Positions 60,812 to 64,000 of a stretch of 64,000 nucleotides of DNA are shown in pieces. Each line of letters begins with the position of its first letter. The first letter of the stretch is position 1. A program made the position numbers and the translations under genes. This DNA comes from Demetria terragena DSM 11295 (lineage in GTDB: Bacteria > Actinomycetota > Actinomycetes > Actinomycetales > Dermatophilaceae): contig NZ_AQXW01000004.1 in assembly GCF_000376825.1 (NCBI RefSeq), forward strand, positions 248,001 through 312,000. The letters are read 5' to 3'. Under the pieces are notes generated by a model. That model worked only from the letters and a program-made list of their open reading frames with translations. It was not told the DNA's origin and made no database searches.

Positions 60812-61777
60812 TCAGGTGGCCTTCCCGTCTTCGGCGGTGGAGCGCATCATCGTGCGCAGGGCCACGATCTGAGCATCTCGCTCCGCCATCAGGTCGCTGA
60901 TCGATCGGCCATCGCTGGCGTTCTCGCAGCCCGCGACGACCGAGTCGTACAAGTCGCGGGTGAGCTCAGGGGCGCTCAATCGAGTCCAGGGCGACTTCAA
61001 GGACGGCCCGAAGTGGTCAAGCATGTGGGCCATCCCGCCCTCGCCTCCGGCCAGGTGGAAGGTCAACATTGGTCCGTGGAAGGGCCAGCGCAGGCCCGGT
61101 CCGTCCCGTATCGACCGGTCAATCTGCTCGACCGTTGCCTCACCGTTGTCGACCATGTGCAGAGCCTCCCGCCACAGCGCCTCCTGAAGGCGGTTGGCGA
61201 TGAATCCTGGGACCTCGCGGTCCATACGAATCACGGATTTGCCGATGGCAGAGTAGAACTCAGCAGCCCAGTCGACGACTTCAGTTGAGGTGCCCTCGCC
61301 GCCGACGACCTCCACGAGGGGGATCAAATAGGGCGGATTGAAGGGATGCCCGACGACAAAGCGCTCGGGATGCGTGGTGCGTACGGCCATCTCGGTCATG
61401 CCGTAGCCCGACGTCGAGGAACCGACCACGACGCCCGGCCCGGCGGCCGCGTCAATCCGAGCGAGCAAGTCGCGCTTGAGCTCCAGGTCCTCAGGAGCAG
61501 ATTCCTGAACGAAGTCAGCTCCTTCGAGTGCTTCGGCCAGATCCGTGTGGACGCTCCAGTCGCTCTGGTTCGCGCCGGCAACCATGTCCAGTTCGGCCAG
61601 CGCTGGCCAGGCGTGCTCCAACAGCCGTGTAAAGCGCTCGGCAGCATCGGGCGCCGGATCCCAGATCCGGACGGTAAAACCCCGAGCCAAGAAGTATGCG
61701 GCCCACCCGCCGCCGATCGTTCCGGCTCCGACGCACGTGATCGTCTTGACGTCGGTGATCTCTGGTCGACCGTTCAC
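60812..61777 (-). CDS. L-carnitine dehydrogenase, short form (3-hydroxyacyl-CoA dehydrogenase family)
   Basis: The 321-residue NAD enzyme has TITCVGAGTIGGGWAAYFLA, catalytic segment GSSTSGYGMTEMAVRTTHPE, VVGHPFNPPYLIPLVEVVGG and PGFIANRLQEALWREALHMV. This matches carnitine 3-dehydrogenase, which makes 3-dehydrocarnitine. Longer homologues carry a C-terminal thioesterase domain; this one lacks it. It overlaps the BKACE gene by 4 bp. By fold alone a 3-hydroxybutyryl-CoA dehydrogenase is possible, but the neighbour argues for carnitine. Confidence 0.87.
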   Translation of the reverse strand: MNGRPEITDVKTITCVGAGTIGGGWAAYFLARGFTVRIWDPAPDAAERFTRLLEHAWPALAELDMVAGANQSDWSVHTDLAEALEGADFVQESAPEDLELKRDLLARIDAAAGPGVVVGSSTSGYGMTEMAVRTTHPERFVVGHPFNPPYLIPLVEVVGGEGTSTEVVDWAAEFYSAIGKSVIRMDREVPGFIANRLQEALWREALHMVDNGEATVEQIDRSIRDGPGLRWPFHGPMLTFHLAGGEGGMAHMLDHFGPSLKSPWTRLSAPELTRDLYDSVVAGCENASDGRSISDLMAERDAQIVALRTMMRSTAEDGKAT

Positions 61778-62685
61778 AGGCGCACTCCTTCGGCCATAGG
61801 GGTCTGCACTCGTAGCCGCCAGATCTGCCGGGCTTCCTCGGGTGTCGCCACCTGCGCACCGAGGTCTTCAATGATCGATACCGCGCGCTCAGTGAGCGCG
61901 ACATTGGTCGCTTTCACGCCCTTGGATAGGTAGAGGTTGTCCTCCAGCCCGACACGGGCATGCCCACCGGCGAGCACGGACTGGGCCACCCAGGGCAACT
62001 GGTTGCGGCCGAGCGCGAACGACGTGAATTGGGCGCCCTCCGGCAGCATGTTGACCATGGTGTGCAGGAGTTCAGGGTTCGGCGGCGCACCGTAGGGAAT
62101 CCCCATACACAACTGGAACAGCGGCGGTGCCTCGATGAGTCCTTCCTCCACCAGGACGTTCGCGAACCACAGGTTTCCGGTGTCAAAGATCTCCAACTCC
62201 GGACGCACCCCAAGGGTTTGAATGCGTTTGGAGCCCTCGCGCAGCATGTCGGGAGTGGATACATAGAGGGTCGAGCCATCACCGAAGTTGAGTGACCCGC
62301 AGTCCAGCGTGCAAATCTCCGGGAGGAGTTCCTCTACATGCGGCAGCCGGTCCAACGCGTTGATGAGGTCAGTGCCGGGCATGTGCTCCGTGGGTGCCTG
62401 GGGATTCAGGATGAGATCCCCGCCCATTCCGGCCGTGAGGTTGATGACGGGGTCGACGTCGGAGGCCTTGATCTGTCGAACCACTTCGCGGTAGTACGCG
62501 ACCTCCCGGGAGCTTTTCGTCGTCTCGATGTCGCGCACGTGGATATGGATCACCGATGCCCCAGCGCGAGCGGCCGCGATCGCGTCGGCGGCAATCTCAT
62601 CGGGGCTCACGGGAACGTGCTCGCTCCGGCCGGCGGTGTCACCCGCCCCGGTGACGGCGCACGTCAGGACGACTTTGCGATTCAT
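61774..62685 (-). CDS. BKACE (DUF849) beta-keto acid cleavage enzyme
   Basis: A 303-residue TIM-barrel zinc enzyme. N-terminal VLTCAVTGAGDTAGRSEHVP, the metal motif SVIHIHVRDIET and LDCGSLNFGDGSTLYVSTPD are the BKACE hallmarks. The family condenses a beta-keto acid with acetyl-CoA to give acetoacetate and a new acyl-CoA. Next to carnitine dehydrogenase it should turn 3-dehydrocarnitine into betainyl-CoA and acetoacetate. Overlaps the regulator and dehydrogenase genes by 4 bp each. Confidence 0.9.
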   Translation of the reverse strand: MNRKVVLTCAVTGAGDTAGRSEHVPVSPDEIAADAIAAARAGASVIHIHVRDIETTKSSREVAYYREVVRQIKASDVDPVINLTAGMGGDLILNPQAPTEHMPGTDLINALDRLPHVEELLPEICTLDCGSLNFGDGSTLYVSTPDMLREGSKRIQTLGVRPELEIFDTGNLWFANVLVEEGLIEAPPLFQLCMGIPYGAPPNPELLHTMVNMLPEGAQFTSFALGRNQLPWVAQSVLAGGHARVGLEDNLYLSKGVKATNVALTERAVSIIEDLGAQVATPEEARQIWRLRVQTPMAEGVRL

Positions 62686-63557
62686 GAGGACTCCTTATCG
62701 GGAACGTGAATGAAAACTGCTCGGTCGAGGTAGGCGTCCATCTGTCGCCGCATCGCCGCCATGGAGAGGGTTCCGGTCAGCACTTTGAGGCCGTAGCCGT
62801 CCAGAACCGAGGTGATCTCATCAGCCAGGGCGTCAGGCGCCGCGGGCCGAACGCACCCTTGAGTTTGACCGTCGACCACTGCTGCACGGACGGTGCTCCA
62901 CCATCGCCGATAACTCTCGATGTACTCCGGGTCCGGTGCGCGCCCCCCAACCGAATTGCGCGCCCAGGCCTGCACCCAGATCGACCACTCCTGGCGAGCG
63001 GCCGCACCGATCGGCGACTGCAACTCCAGAAGGCGGCGCAGTCGCTCCTGCGCGTCGTCGAGATCGGAAAGCCAGGCCACTTGGCGGTCGAAGGCCAGCT
63101 TCACCGAGTACTTCAGCGCCGCACCGAAGAGGTCGCGCTTGTGTGGAAAGTGATGGTGAACGGTCGCGGTCGACACCCCTGCACGGCCCGCGATGTCGAG
63201 CACGCGCACCTCGTCGAACCCACGATCCGCCACGAGTTCCCACGCGGCCTCGACGATGGCGCGTTGGCGTGGTGAATGCTCGTGGGCTTCTTGCCCAGAT
63301 TCCTGGACGTCACTCCCCGACGGTGGCACCGAGACCAGAGCTTCTCCGCCCAGCAGCCACTGAACGGTCGCCCCGGTGACCGTGGCCAGGGAGAACAGTT
63401 CGGTCGCCGTCAGGCGGCGAACACCAGACAGAGATTTGGACAGTTTGGTCTCATCGAGCCCGAGATGCGCCGCAACCTCACGCTGCGATAGACCGCTGAG
63501 ATGGATCGCTTGGCGTGCTCGATCGGCCATGGCGAGACGATCCAGGGCGTGAGGCAT
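62682..63557 (-). CDS. XRE-TetR double-HTH transcriptional regulator of the carnitine operon
   Basis: The 291-residue protein carries two DNA-binding domains. Residues 10-65 are a Cro/C1-type HTH (LSGLSQREVAAHLGLDETKL then SKSLSGVRRL). After an acidic linker (about 72-94), residues 95-145 are a TetR HTH (RVLDIAGRAGVSTATVHHHF), and the rest is a TetR ligand domain (YIESYRRWWSTVRAAVVDGQ). It is the first gene of the operon, so it is autoregulated. The palindrome at 63578-63594 is its likely site. Such fusions are uncommon and not understood. Confidence 0.85.
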   Translation of the reverse strand: MPHALDRLAMADRARQAIHLSGLSQREVAAHLGLDETKLSKSLSGVRRLTATELFSLATVTGATVQWLLGGEALVSVPPSGSDVQESGQEAHEHSPRQRAIVEAAWELVADRGFDEVRVLDIAGRAGVSTATVHHHFPHKRDLFGAALKYSVKLAFDRQVAWLSDLDDAQERLRRLLELQSPIGAAARQEWSIWVQAWARNSVGGRAPDPEYIESYRRWWSTVRAAVVDGQTQGCVRPAAPDALADEITSVLDGYGLKVLTGTLSMAAMRRQMDAYLDRAVFIHVPDKESS

Positions 63558-63571
63558 GGCTCACACCGTAG

Positions 63572-63594
63572 GGACTACTTGCGATTATCGCAAG
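63572..63594 (-). promoter_or_regulatory. Operator and -10 of the carnitine operon
   Basis: CTTGCGATTATCGCAAG (63578-63594) is a perfect palindrome with 8-bp arms and one central base. On the minus strand TAGTCC (63577-63572) follows it as a -10 candidate, placing transcription start near 63565, about 8 bases before the regulator ATG. The palindrome would sit between -35 and -10, a classical repressor position. Confidence 0.65.
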
Positions 63595-63603
63595 GCGACG
63601 AGT

Positions 63604-64000
63604 TCACCCACCGGCGGCGTAATACAGAACGTCCCAGTGGGTGGCTTCTTTGGTGTAGATGTTTCCCGAGGAGGCCTTCCAGTGCGGGTATCCGTCGCCA
63701 CGCACCCCCGCATAGGTGAAGTGCTCGCGGACATAGGACTCCAGACAGTCGGTGAGCCGATAGTCCAACTTCCAACCGTTCCAGTGGCTGTAGGTCGTAC
63801 TGGTGGAATGCCCAGTTTCCGTCGCACCGGTCACCGTGATGGCGCAGCCGCTGTATTTCTTCAGCACGATGGCTCCACTGATGGTGTCTTGGCGGACCTG
63901 CTCAAAGGAGGTGCACCGGGGGTCATCTCGGTCCGCGCAGTCATCAGGAGATACCCAGGGAATTCCTGCGGCCGTGAGTTGCCTGGTCGCCTCGGCGTGG
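63604..64000 (-). CDS. Peptidase M15-like (D-Ala-D-Ala carboxypeptidase-type) protein, N-terminus beyond the right edge
   Basis: The frame is open from the right edge to the stop at 63604. It gives 131 C-terminal residues: TRQLTAAGIPWVSPDDCADR, a CTSFEQVRQDTISGAIVLKK block, then TTYSHWNGWKLDYRLTDCLE and EATHWDVLYYAAGG at the end. SHWNGWKLD resembles the SxHxxGxxxD zinc box and HWD the second ligand of M15/VanY-type peptidases. Two Cys pairs suggest a secreted protein. The short frame from GTG 63867 is not the real start. Function is inferred from these motifs only. Confidence 0.5.
   Translation of the reverse strand, partial: HAEATRQLTAAGIPWVSPDDCADRDDPRCTSFEQVRQDTISGAIVLKKYSGCAITVTGATETGHSTSTTYSHWNGWKLDYRLTDCLESYVREHFTYAGVRGDGYPHWKASSGNIYTKEATHWDVLYYAAGG

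Noticed and set aside
63604-63867. Complete 87-residue gene starting at GTG 63867
   Set aside because: The frame stays open to the right edge with domain-like sequence upstream, so the gene is longer and cut by the window.

Overview
The window is high-GC DNA from an actinobacterium. The core gene order (hisS, glyoxalase-II-like, cyclophilin; relA-apt-secF-secD-yajC-ruvB-ruvA-ruvC-yebC-pdxT; pdxS; pimA-PIM acyltransferase-pgsA-HIT; thrS) matches the thrS-to-hisS stretch of Mycobacterium. Phosphatidylinositol mannoside genes, an F420/DDN-type oxidoreductase and an actinobacterial LexA box fit this. I cannot name a genus; a micrococcalean family such as Dermatophilaceae or Dermacoccaceae is a guess. 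No tRNA, rRNA or CRISPR array is visible, and no gene-free stretch exceeds about 210 bases.

Layout. (1) 1-5872: most of a Tn554-like element. Its three-gene tnpA-tnpB-tnpC module abuts the 3' half of an HNH nuclease gene cut exactly at its Asp-His motif. Probable cargo is an FMN reductase/MarR divergent pair and an HTH/Clp-N-domain pair. (2) 6175-21749: a minus-strand housekeeping block (hisS, xerD, parA, scpA, scpB, rluB, tyrA, then cmk), with an ABC transporter and an AAA ATPase between tyrA and cmk. Divergent to it lie a cyclophilin lipoprotein, a DUF349 protein, an M18 aminopeptidase and an AhpD-like protein. (3) 21760-28342: a catabolic operon (APC permease, glutamine-synthetase-like ligase, class I amidotransferase hydrolase, aldehyde dehydrogenase, SDR) facing a GntR regulator. 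It reads as gamma-glutamyl-ethanolamine degradation. (4) 28362-42430: relA to pdxS, interrupted between pdxT and pdxS by a compact mazEF / phosphoribosyltransferase-fusion / APH-kinase operon plus a convergent GNAT gene. (5) 42549-46391: PIM lipid synthesis and HIT. (6) 46398-56766: an accessory block between HIT and thrS. It holds an ECF sigma with DGPF and VOC proteins, an OFA-type MFS carrier with a 45-aa partner, a DDN oxidoreductase, a TetR-controlled thiolase/SDR/reductase/acyl-CoA synthetase set, a broken GNAT gene and a DoxX protein. (7) 56821-63557: thrS, then a self-contained carnitine operon led by an unusual XRE-TetR double-HTH regulator. (8) 63604-64000: the end of a cut-off M15-peptidase-like protein.

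The main theme is a conserved actinobacterial backbone split at several fixed points by operon-sized insertions, most with their own regulator and a recognisable palindromic operator. The most promising undescribed units are the mazEF-NDT/OPRT-APH operon in the pdxS/pdxT junction, the Tn554-like element with its leaderless palindrome-covered HTH/Clp-N cassette, and the XRE-TetR carnitine regulon.
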